Assembly (NCBI GenBank): GCA_031267435.1
Contig: JAIRZB010000023.1
Span: 1-15,027, forward strand
DNA: 15,027 nucleotides
Direction: 5' to 3'
Source: Puniceicoccales bacterium
Lineage (GTDB): Bacteria > Verrucomicrobiota > Verrucomicrobiia > Opitutales > LL51
The translations under genes were made by a program, and so were the position numbers. The notes below the pieces were generated by a model. That model had not been told where the DNA came from. It saw only the letters and a list, made by a program, of their open reading frames with translations, and did no database searches. Shown here in pieces: positions 1 to 6,427 of the stretch; within the stretch, counting starts at the first letter, position 1, and each line of letters begins with the position of its first letter.

Positions 1-1
1 A

Positions 2-175
2 GTCGGCCACCTCGTCGCCGATCTGCAAAAGGAATTCTCCACCTTTAAAACCGAAATTTTCTCACCGGAAACAAAGTCGCGTACGGAATTGTCGACCCAC
101 CTCAAATCACTGCTCGATAGCGTGGAAAAAAATGCACAGCGAAGCCGAAAATTTGACCAATGCCCTGCGCAATAA
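2..175 (+). pseudogene. rmuC: rmuC upstream part, reading frame broken
   Basis: Reading from base 2, the sequence gives an open frame that begins before the window and ends at a TAA at 173-175. Its residues (for example LQKEFSTFKTEIF and SRTELSTHLKSLLDSVEKN) look like the coiled-coil stretch just before the nuclease-like domain of RmuC. After about base 131 this frame stops making sense, and the continuing RmuC sequence lies in the next frame from base 132. The break falls in a run of seven A bases at 126-132. Dropping one A would give a continuous SVEKMHSEAENLTNAL. The gene may therefore be one rmuC with a frameshift (mutation, sequencing error or slippage) rather than two genes. Confidence 0.6.
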
Positions 176-932
176 TTCAAAAGCCCAAGGCGATTGGTGC
201 GAAGTCCAGCTGGAAAATCTCCTGGAACAGGCCGGACTATCGGAGGAAAATGGCGACTACATTAAACAGGGAAAGGGTCTCGAATTGAAGATCGATGGGG
301 GGGCTGCCCGACCGGATTTTCTCGTTAAACTCCCGCGAAATCAATGGATTTTGATCGATGCGAAGGTCTCTCTTTCCGCCTACGAACGCATGGTTAACGG
401 TACCGATCCCCAGGAAAATGAACATTTTTTCCAACAGCACATCGCTTCCATTCAAAAACATATCGACGAGGTCGCCAAATACCACCAAATTAAAAATGCC
501 ATCGATATTTGCCCATTTTTACTGATGTTTCTGCCCATTGAGTCGGCCTATGCCAGTGCCATTTCCAATCCCACTGCCGCTAAAAAAGATATCGGCGAGT
601 ATGCCCGCCAAAAAAATGTCCTCATCGTCTATCCCTCCACATTATTTTTGACGCTGCGGCTCATCCAAGCCATTTGGCAGGTGGAAAAACAGAATCTCAA
701 TGCCCAGGAAATTGCCGATCGCGGTGGGAAATTATACGATAAATTTTGTGGATTGCTCGACGAATTGCGGGAATTATACAAGCTCTTCGGAAAAGTGCAT
801 GAACAGTTTGACGATAAAATTATTCCCAAAATTAACGGTCGAGGCGGGTTACTCACCCAGTGCGACGACCTCCAAAAACTCGGTGCGAAAAATAAAAAAT
901 CGATTAAAAAAGAAAGTTTACTAGAAAATTGA
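132..932 (+). CDS. rmuC: DNA recombination protein RmuC, C-terminal domain
   Basis: This is the RmuC family, associated with limiting DNA inversion and rearrangement, with a PD-(D/E)XK-type nuclease-like core. The sequence shows the family landmarks in order. SEAENLTNALRNNSKAQGDW is at the start, followed by the nuclease-like motif ARPDFLVKLP...WILIDAKVSL (Asp and Asp-x-Lys of the core). Next comes LPIESAYASA, then VLIVYPSTLFLTLRLIQAIW, then AQEIADRGGKLYDKF. The ATG at 132 is not a convincing true start, because it lies inside the A7 run and RmuC sequence continues upstream in another frame (2-131). So this is probably the 3' two-thirds of a longer gene. If the break is real, a truncated product keeping the whole nuclease-like domain could still be made by internal initiation or slippage. 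Identity is certain; intactness is not. Confidence 0.9.
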   Translation: MHSEAENLTNALRNNSKAQGDWCEVQLENLLEQAGLSEENGDYIKQGKGLELKIDGGAARPDFLVKLPRNQWILIDAKVSLSAYERMVNGTDPQENEHFFQQHIASIQKHIDEVAKYHQIKNAIDICPFLLMFLPIESAYASAISNPTAAKKDIGEYARQKNVLIVYPSTLFLTLRLIQAIWQVEKQNLNAQEIADRGGKLYDKFCGLLDELRELYKLFGKVHEQFDDKIIPKINGRGGLLTQCDDLQKLGAKNKKSIKKESLLEN

Positions 933-955
933 TGAAATCTCAATGTCTAGAGTTA

Positions 956-976
956 TCACGGGGCGCCGCCCCGTGA
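956..976. repeat. Perfect 10-bp-arm palindrome after rmuC
   Basis: Bases 956-965 and 967-976 are perfect reverse complements around a single central C, making a very GC-rich hairpin 23 bases after the rmuC stop. No T-run follows, so it is not a classic Rho-independent terminator, although it could still block or stabilise a transcript end. It directly abuts the much longer inverted repeat at 978-1167 and may be the edge of the same repeat element. Confidence 0.7.
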
Positions 977-977
977 C

Positions 978-1167
978 CCCGCAAGGAGGCTTGCCCAGAC
1001 GGCTCCGCCCTCTGGACTCCCGCAAGGAGTCACGGACTCCTTGACCTCGGTATGCGGCCACACCATGCGAATTTTCGCATGGTGTGGCCGCTGACCGAGG
1101 TCAAGGAGTCCGTGACTCCTTGCGGGAGTCCAGAGGGCGGAGCCCTCTGGGCAAGCCTCCTTGCGGG
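978..1167. repeat. Long GC-rich inverted repeat (94-base arms, 2-base loop)
   Basis: Bases 978-1071 pair with 1074-1167. Aligning the arms base by base gives only three mismatched pairs (1052/1093, 1053/1092 and 1000/1145) and a 2-base loop at 1072-1073. The arms are strongly GC-rich, unlike the AT-leaning genes on both sides. The region has no believable gene; the short open frames through it arise from the repeat. As RNA this would fold into one rod of about 190 bases. As DNA it could extrude a cruciform. The composition and the repeated CCAGAGGG/CCCTCTGG blocks suggest a dispersed intergenic repeat or a non-coding mobile element. I see no terminal target duplication or transposase. Confidence 0.85.
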
Positions 1168-1194
1168 AGTCCAGAGGGTGGGGAGCCCTCTGGG
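1120..1194 (+). repeat. Two tandem copies of a hairpin-forming unit, 41-bp period
   Basis: A block starting TTGCGGGAGTCCAGAGGG occurs at 1120-1151 and again at 1161-1194, each ending in AGCCCTCTGGG. Each copy contains its own small stem: CCAGAGGGC with GCCCTCTGG at 1130-1150, and CCAGAGGG with CCCTCTGG at 1171-1193. The first copy lies inside the right arm of the long inverted repeat. The second copy extends past it and carries a two-base length difference in the loop. This suggests the element grew by duplication of a small hairpin unit. Confidence 0.75.
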
Positions 1195-1202
1195 AAAATT
1201 AA

Positions 1203-1239
1203 AAAGTTTCAAAAAAAGTTGGCATTTTTAAGAAACTTT
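1203..1239. other. AT-rich stem-loop before the sctQ start
   Basis: Bases 1203-1210 (AAAGTTTC) and 1232-1239 (GAAACTTT) form a perfect 8-bp stem around a 21-base loop. It ends 17 bases before the first type III gene. Read on the minus strand, the stem is followed by TTAATTTT and so looks like a terminator, but no minus-strand gene reads into it. On the plus strand it lies in what would be the leader or promoter of the secretion operon. It may equally be the AT-rich tail of the repeat element. Confidence 0.4.
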
Positions 1240-1247
1240 CTTAATAA
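1219..1247 (+). promoter_or_regulatory. Weak candidate promoter for the type III operon
   Basis: TTGGCA at 1219-1224 matches five of six bases of a sigma70-type -35 box. After 17 bases, TAATAA at 1242-1247 is only a poor -10 box (three of six). Transcription would then begin almost at the start codon at 1257, which makes this doubtful. It is given because it is the only candidate seen between the GC-rich repeat and the operon. Confidence 0.2.
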
Positions 1248-1256
1248 AGGCAATGG

Positions 1257-1979
1257 ATGGAACGGGAATTGATTTTGAAAAAAGTAACAAAACACAACAT
1301 TTTCATTGAAAATATTTTCTATGGCAAGGACATACGATTTTCTTTTCCATGTGAAGAGAAGACATTTTCGGCAATAATCGATAGGCATGGAGCCTCATTT
1401 TCGGTCGCTATCAAATTGACAATTGCGAAGCATGTGTGCTCTTTGTTTTTAGAAACATTACCGGAATTGGCAATTTTTTCGGAAAAATTTTCGGGCATTG
1501 ATCTTTTTTCTGTTCCCGAAGAAATACGTTTACTTGTTTTACAAACAGCAATGGAACCGCTGTGTAATTATTTTTCGGATCGCCTAAAAACAGCGATTAC
1601 CATTAATTCGATCGAAGCGGCATCCTGCGATCCCGTAGCTGGGCTAGATTTTGTTGTGGGAAAGGATGGACAGCGCATAACGGCAGGTACACTCGTCGTT
1701 CCACACGAAATTCTGTCATTGTTTTCGAAAAAAATTACCAATACTCCGCGATTACGCGATCTCAATCAACTGAAAATAGCCTATCGTGTTTGTCTCGGAA
1801 CAACGTTACTAGCGCAAAAGCATTACCGCAATTTGAGTGAAGAAGATATTATTTTTTTAGATCAACACGAACTTGCTAATCAAAAAAAAATGGGTATTTT
1901 GAATCTGGGAGTGATAAGTATTCGAGGGGATCTTGCCTCATCGGGTTTTGTTGTACACCAAATTACAGGTGCTGCGTAA
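1257..1979 (+). CDS. sctQ: Type III secretion cytosolic-ring protein SctQ, N-terminal part (HrcQa-like)
   Basis: Probable first half of SctQ (YscQ/HrcQ), the cytosolic sorting-platform protein of the type III secretion system. The 240-residue product has the layout of the SctQ N-terminal region: IDLFSVPEEIRLLVLQTAMEPLCNYFSDRL at about residues 84-113. It then ends in a SpoA1-like stretch (LKIAYRVCLGTTLLAQKHYRNLSEEDIIFLDQHE, then a short beta-rich tail). The assignment rests on this pattern and on the neighbours rather than on strong motifs. The start at 1257 is preceded by AAAGG seven bases upstream; an ATG at 1253 is out of frame. The gene ends in tandem stops (TAATAA), and the next gene starts in the same frame 24 bases later. 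Together the two equal a SctQ interrupted between its SpoA domains, as in the HrcQa/HrcQb pair of some plant pathogens. Confidence 0.65.
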   Translation: MERELILKKVTKHNIFIENIFYGKDIRFSFPCEEKTFSAIIDRHGASFSVAIKLTIAKHVCSLFLETLPELAIFSEKFSGIDLFSVPEEIRLLVLQTAMEPLCNYFSDRLKTAITINSIEAASCDPVAGLDFVVGKDGQRITAGTLVVPHEILSLFSKKITNTPRLRDLNQLKIAYRVCLGTTLLAQKHYRNLSEEDIIFLDQHELANQKKMGILNLGVISIRGDLASSGFVVHQITGAA

Positions 1980-2003
1980 TAAATTTTAAAAAATGGGTTA
2001 AAT

Positions 2004-3194
2004 ATGGATGAAGATGAGGTCATATTAGTCGATCTTTCCGGCCTGGTGGATCCGACGGAAAAAAGTGACGGAAAGGAAAACGATAATGTTGCAACCGCTG
2101 ACGCTACGGCAGAACAGCAGGCAGTCTACGGTATTGCAGATCATGGGAATAGCCAAGAAGATATGGATACCGATAATGTGGCTGCGCTATCCATTCCGAT
2201 AGCTGCTGCAGAAAGCAATTCAACTGGACCGTTGCCAACACCGCCAAAGGCGGGCAATAGCGAGAAAGTCGATACGTCGCAACTGGATGCGGAACTCGCT
2301 AAAATGAAAGCAACGTCTTCCGGTAGTGCCAAATTGCCCACGCCATCTATGTCGCAAACACAGAAAAATCATTCGCCTGCTCAGCCGGAGCAAGCGGTGG
2401 ACAGTGCAATGCCAAAAGCTCAAGAGAATTTGATACCAAAACAACAAAATGGAGGAACTTTAATAATGGATGACAACGAAGGAGAACCAATGCAGTCCAA
2501 GGAAGAAAACGCAATACTCCCAGCCATGGACAACGAAAAAAATGACAAAGGAGATTCGGAGGAAGAGGCATCCGAAGGGATTACGGAAATATCCGAAGAA
2601 AACGATAGCGATGGCAATGAGGAAGACCCAACGGAGGATGAAGAAAATGTCGAAGCCGACGAATCCGAAGAAGGCGATGACTATGATGTAAGCCATGCGA
2701 ATACCCAGGAGGATACAAGTCTCCAAGAGGATAATACCGTGCAAGCCGGCGATGCCGTTACAGCGGATGAGGAGAGTAGCATCGATCCACAATTTGTAGA
2801 AAAAACAATTCAGGATATTCACGCTGACACACAGGCACCGCAAATGGATAATTTTTTGGCTGAACAGATGCATCCGCTGGAGGCGCAGCAAGTGAATTAC
2901 GAGCCGCCAATCGTTGATGAGCTGATTAAGCAATCGGCACTCGCAAAAAATACAAACATTTATTCATCCGTTCCCTTAGAAAAGATGCCCATTGTTTTGA
3001 CATTTGAAACGGGGCGGCAAAAAATCACGATCGGTGAGCTGGAAAAAGTAAAGGAGGGCTATACTTTCGAATGCGGAAATTCGATTGAGGCACCTGTGAC
3101 AATTTGCGCGAACGATACGCCAATCGGAACCGGAGAATTATTGGATATCGATGGCAGGATCGGGGTGCGTATCATTGAATTTTATAACAAATGA
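2004..3194 (+). CDS. sctQ: SctQ C-terminal SpoA protein with long acidic N-terminal region (HrcQb-like)
   Basis: The last 71 residues (326-396) form a SpoA/FliN-type domain: MPIVLTFETGRQKITIGELEKV, then VTICANDTPIGTGELLDIDGRIGVRI, the FliN-like GxGELLxxDxxxGVRI ending. Such domains build the cytosolic ring or sorting platform of type III secretion machines. Residues 1 to about 300 are unusual. They are low-complexity, rich in Glu, Asp, Asn, Gln, Ala and Ser, with no hydrophobic core, and most acidic around 155-235 (runs such as EEDPTEDEENVEADESEEGDD). The region is probably disordered. HrcQb/FliN proteins are normally about 80-140 residues, so this is a large extension. No clear ribosome-binding site precedes the ATG, so translation may be coupled to the preceding gene. 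The stop overlaps the sctR start in ATGA. Domain identity is fairly firm; the role of the acidic part is unknown. Confidence 0.75.
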   Translation: MDEDEVILVDLSGLVDPTEKSDGKENDNVATADATAEQQAVYGIADHGNSQEDMDTDNVAALSIPIAAAESNSTGPLPTPPKAGNSEKVDTSQLDAELAKMKATSSGSAKLPTPSMSQTQKNHSPAQPEQAVDSAMPKAQENLIPKQQNGGTLIMDDNEGEPMQSKEENAILPAMDNEKNDKGDSEEEASEGITEISEENDSDGNEEDPTEDEENVEADESEEGDDYDVSHANTQEDTSLQEDNTVQAGDAVTADEESSIDPQFVEKTIQDIHADTQAPQMDNFLAEQMHPLEAQQVNYEPPIVDELIKQSALAKNTNIYSSVPLEKMPIVLTFETGRQKITIGELEKVKEGYTFECGNSIEAPVTICANDTPIGTGELLDIDGRIGVRIIEFYNK

Positions 3195-3844
3195 ACGGTT
3201 TAACAATAGATCCTGCAATTGTTATTGTGCTATTGGTCTCATTGTCAATGGCACCATTTCTACTGCTTTTGGTCACATCTTTTGTAAAAATTTCAAGTGT
3301 TTTGAGTTTAATTCGCAATGCACTTGGGGTCCAACAGGTACCGCCGAATATGGTTCTTAATGGCATGGCAATCATGCTAACGGTATATATCATGTATCCG
3401 GTGATGCAGGAAACATTTGATATCGCCCGTAGCATGCATTTCGACATAAACAATATTGCATCACTTGAGCCAAAATTAACGGAAACCTGTGGACCTTTAA
3501 AGCGATTTTTGGAACGACATACGAAGTCACGAGGGCGGGCATTTTTTTTGAAGACTGCAAAACGAATTTGGCCGGAACAGATGCAAAAAAACCTCAAAGA
3601 AGGCAATTTATTGGTATTGGTTCCAGCGTTCGTCGTATCCGAATTGACGGATGCGTTTCAAATCGGATTTTTACTCTATTTGCCCTTTATCGCAATCGAT
3701 ATGATTGTTTCGAATATTTTGCTCGCAATGGGAATGATGATGGTATCGCCGATGACGATTTCACTACCATTTAAAATGATGCTTTTTGTACTCGTCGATG
3801 GCTGGACAAAGCTTGTGGAAGGCATTGTCAAAACCTATAGCTGA
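3191..3844 (+). CDS. sctR: Type III secretion export-gate protein SctR (YscR/FliP family)
   Basis: Inner-membrane component of the SctRST export gate through which substrates enter the type III secretion channel. The 217-residue length is typical of the family. Diagnostic stretches are MAPFLLLLVTSFVKISSVLSLIRNALGVQQVPPN near the N terminus, NGMAIMLTVYIMYPVM, and the C-terminal signature SELTDAFQIGFLLYLPFIAIDMIVSNILLAMGMMMVSPMTISLPFKMMLF. Membrane segments lie near residues 10-32, 50-70, 155-195 and 195-215. A shorter periplasmic loop than in flagellar FliP, and linkage to SctQ, favour the secretion type over flagella. It overlaps the preceding gene by four bases (ATGA), indicating translational coupling. 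sctS and sctT, the usual next genes, are absent; the strand changes immediately afterwards. Confidence 0.93.
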   Translation: MNGLTIDPAIVIVLLVSLSMAPFLLLLVTSFVKISSVLSLIRNALGVQQVPPNMVLNGMAIMLTVYIMYPVMQETFDIARSMHFDINNIASLEPKLTETCGPLKRFLERHTKSRGRAFFLKTAKRIWPEQMQKNLKEGNLLVLVPAFVVSELTDAFQIGFLLYLPFIAIDMIVSNILLAMGMMMVSPMTISLPFKMMLFVLVDGWTKLVEGIVKTYS

Positions 3845-3898
3845 TTCCGATGGTCAAGGCAATCGTAATGCTGGGTTGGGCAATTTTTGTGTTCCTCC

Positions 3899-4531
3899 CT
3901 ATGCGGTTGGCGGGTAAATGACCAATAATTTTTTCGTTTTGCAGTAAAGCTGTTGGCAAAGCGTAAAAAGATCGATAATTTCCACATTATTTTCTGGCAT
4001 AATATCACCGCCGGTAAGGTATAAAATCTTTCCATTGGGTTTTCGTAGCGGTTCCACCAGGCGGCGAAAATCGGCAATATTTGTGACGGCGCGTCCGGTG
4101 ATATAATCATATTTTTTTTTCAAATTTTCTGCGCGATCGACGGTACAGGTTACGTTTTTTAGTTCCAATGCGGTGACAAATTTTTCCACAGCCCGAATTT
4201 TTTTTTCGATGGAATCCACTAATGTGAAATGGGCATGGGGTGTCGCAATGGCCAAAGGAATTCCGGGAAAACCACCGCCCGTGCCGACATCTAAAATCGT
4301 TGCACGCTCGGTGAACGAAAATTTTTTTAGAATTGCCAAACTCGGCAGCAGGTGCGCTTCGACGATTTGGTCAATATTTTTGCGTGAAATCAGATTAACA
4401 ATTCTATTTTTTTCGCAAACAAGCGCGCACAGTTGTTGCAGTCGACTGAGCGTATGTACCGAAAATTCAGGAAAAAGTGTTGAATAATCCCAATTCGAAT
4501 TTGCACTTGAGCGACCAATAAAAAAACTCAT
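3899..4531 (-). CDS. rsmG: 16S rRNA (guanine527-N7)-methyltransferase RsmG
   Basis: SAM-dependent enzyme that makes m7G527 in 16S rRNA; in many bacteria its loss gives low-level streptomycin resistance. The 210-residue protein has the RsmG layout. A helical N-terminal part is followed by NRIVNLISRKNIDQIVEAHLLPSL, then the SAM-binding loop ILDVGTGGGFPGIPLAIATP (near residues 79-98). Next come VDSIEKKIRAVEKF and the family motif DYITGRAVTNI. It converges on sctR (54 bases between stops) and is divergent from mutL, with only 16 bases between the two start codons. The two transcripts must therefore use promoters overlapping the opposite coding region. No good ribosome-binding site is seen, and no other in-frame ATG lies near the start. 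Confidence 0.93.
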   Translation of the reverse strand: MSFFIGRSSANSNWDYSTLFPEFSVHTLSRLQQLCALVCEKNRIVNLISRKNIDQIVEAHLLPSLAILKKFSFTERATILDVGTGGGFPGIPLAIATPHAHFTLVDSIEKKIRAVEKFVTALELKNVTCTVDRAENLKKKYDYITGRAVTNIADFRRLVEPLRKPNGKILYLTGGDIMPENNVEIIDLFTLCQQLYCKTKKLLVIYPPTA

Positions 4532-4547
4532 CGTTAGGCAAGGTTTT

Positions 4548-6395
4548 ATGGCAACAATCCATCTCCTTCCGGAAACTATTATTAATCAAATTGCTGCGGG
4601 CGAAGTTATTGAGCGTCCGGCATCGATTATTAAAGAACTCGTTGAGAATAGTATTGACGCGAAGGCGGAGCGCATTGTGGTAAAATTTAATGGCGGTGGC
4701 GATGTATTTTTATCCATTGCCGATAACGGTATCGGGATGGGCGAAGAGGATGCGGCCCTTGCCTTTGAGCGCAATGCGACGAGCAAATTAGTGACCATAA
4801 AAGATCTGGAAGGGTTACAGACCTTTGGTTTTCGCGGTGAGGCCATAGCGTCGATTGCCAGCGTTGCTCAGGTACTGATGCAGACCAACGACGGTTCTGG
4901 CGGTACGGAAATTCGCTACGATTCGGGCAAAAAAATTTACCAAAAAATGTGCAGCTGTAATTGTGGAACGTTGATCGAAGTGCGCAATTTATTTGAAAAA
5001 ATTCCAGCCCGAAAGCAATTTTTAAAGTCGATGTCGACGGAGGCAATGCATATCATTAGAGTCATGCGTGCGTTTATTCTCGCGGAACCGGATATCAGAT
5101 TTGAGCTCTATAAAAATGGAAAATTAATTTTCGTTTCGCCGGAATCGAAGGATTTGAAGGCGCGTACGGAAATTCTATTTGGCCACTTCGACCAATACAC
5201 GGCTCTGGATTACCAAAACGAGCACATTCATTTAAAAGGAATCCTATTTGAGCCCGCGGTCGATGGGCTAGTGACCAAACCCGATTTTTTAATTTTTGTA
5301 AATCGGCGCCATGTTACGAATCCGGCGACTACGCGTATCGTACGCGATACCTATGCGATGATTAAGTCCCAGGCAATAAACGTGGGGGCCTTCCTATTTT
5401 TAGATTTTTATGGTAATTTTGTCGACTTCAATGTTCATCCGCAGAAAAGAGAAGTGCGCTTTAAAAGTGATTATTTAGTTAAAAATTTTCTGGAAAATGC
5501 AATAACCGATGCTCTGCGCAAAAAAATAGGACAGCTTCGTATCTCCGGAGGAGAGCGGGAAACGACTTTTAAGGAAACGCCTTCATCGACACAATTAGCT
5601 TCATCGGAAATGTCCCCCGTTCTTCGAAAAAATATAATTGGGATACCATTGAATTACCGGGATAACCGCCACGTAGGTAACGCGGAGCGAAGGATAAAAT
5701 CCTACCCATCGCCCATGGATGGTGGCAGCTTTTCTAGGAGTGAAACGGAAATACCCTGCCGAATCCTTGAGCTATCCTATGAACAGGATTTAAAAAATTT
5801 CCCCCAGGAAATACTACCCGACGATCGCCTGTTTTGGCGTTTTATAGGGACATTTTGGGAAGAAAAATTTGCCATTTTTGAATCCGATACGGGACTTATT
5901 TTTGTCGATTTATTTGCGATGCAAAGGTGTATTTTATTGGATAAATTTTTACGAAGTATAGGCAATTTACCCTCCCAGCTTTTACTAATGCCTCGAGTCA
6001 TTACCGTCGATGCGGAGCAGGCTACGGCCATTGACGCCATCCTGGAATTATTTTCCAATTTTGGTATCGAAATTGAAAATTTTGGCAAAAATACCTATAA
6101 AATAATCGCCCTTCCGCGTGAAATTTCGGAGGATATGATGATACAGCTGCTTCAGGATGATACGCTGCCTAGGGTCGATCGACTACTAACACGTGAAGTT
6201 CTTGCTAAAAAAATTTGTTCTTGCCTTCAGTTTCGACCGATTGGTTTCGATGAGATACGGCCCTTAGTGAGTCAATTGCTTCGTTGCCGGCAATTTCTAA
6301 TTTCGCCAACGGGAACCAATGTACTTTTTGAAATCGATCGATGCGATTTGGAAAAGAAATTTGGATTGCAATCGACACCCAAGCAGTATATTTGA
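4548..6395 (+). CDS. mutL: DNA mismatch repair protein MutL, lacking endonuclease motifs
   Basis: MutL couples mismatch recognition by MutS to strand removal. The N-terminal GHKL ATPase is complete: INQIAAGEVIERPASIIKELVENSIDA (with E30 and N34 of the ATP site), DNGIGM (59-64), TFGFRGEAIASI (92-103), and VNRRHVTN and FNVHPQKREVRF further on. A poorly conserved linker runs from about 325 to 425. The C-terminal dimerisation domain is recognisable (FWRFIGTFWEEKFAIFESDTGLIFVDLFAM). In nicking MutL proteins the following stretch is DQHAxxERxxYE; here it reads DLFAMQRCILLD (454-465). The usual CPHGRP near the end is SPTGTN (586-591). Both metal-binding motifs are thus missing, as in MutH-dependent enterobacterial MutL. 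The start at 4548 has only a weak AAGG upstream. At 615 residues it is a normal length. Confidence 0.95.
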   Translation: MATIHLLPETIINQIAAGEVIERPASIIKELVENSIDAKAERIVVKFNGGGDVFLSIADNGIGMGEEDAALAFERNATSKLVTIKDLEGLQTFGFRGEAIASIASVAQVLMQTNDGSGGTEIRYDSGKKIYQKMCSCNCGTLIEVRNLFEKIPARKQFLKSMSTEAMHIIRVMRAFILAEPDIRFELYKNGKLIFVSPESKDLKARTEILFGHFDQYTALDYQNEHIHLKGILFEPAVDGLVTKPDFLIFVNRRHVTNPATTRIVRDTYAMIKSQAINVGAFLFLDFYGNFVDFNVHPQKREVRFKSDYLVKNFLENAITDALRKKIGQLRISGGERETTFKETPSSTQLASSEMSPVLRKNIIGIPLNYRDNRHVGNAERRIKSYPSPMDGGSFSRSETEIPCRILELSYEQDLKNFPQEILPDDRLFWRFIGTFWEEKFAIFESDTGLIFVDLFAMQRCILLDKFLRSIGNLPSQLLLMPRVITVDAEQATAIDAILELFSNFGIEIENFGKNTYKIIALPREISEDMMIQLLQDDTLPRVDRLLTREVLAKKICSCLQFRPIGFDEIRPLVSQLLRCRQFLISPTGTNVLFEIDRCDLEKKFGLQSTPKQYI

Positions 6396-6427
6396 ACTAT
6401 ATTTGGCGATTTCCAGATGTTTCCTTT

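Noticed and set aside
956..1194. CRISPR array or tRNA/rRNA fragments in the repeat region
   Set aside because: There is no regular repeat-spacer pattern beyond two direct copies, no cas gene, and no cloverleaf or rRNA-like sequence.
1030..1272. Open frames on both strands of 60 and 62 residues through the GC-rich repeat
   Set aside because: They exist only because the inverted repeat lacks stops. Their residues (many Arg, Gly, Pro and Ser) mirror each other and match no family.
2460..2933. A 157-residue minus-strand open frame inside the second sctQ gene
   Set aside because: It is the antisense shadow of the acidic coding region: Glu/Asp codons reversed give Phe, Leu and Ile, which mimics membrane segments.
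3850..3921. A 23-residue hydrophobic open frame (MVKAIVMLGWAIFVFLPMRL...) right after sctR
   Set aside because: It has no ribosome-binding site, overlaps the 3' end of rsmG and is far shorter than SctS. Likely chance.
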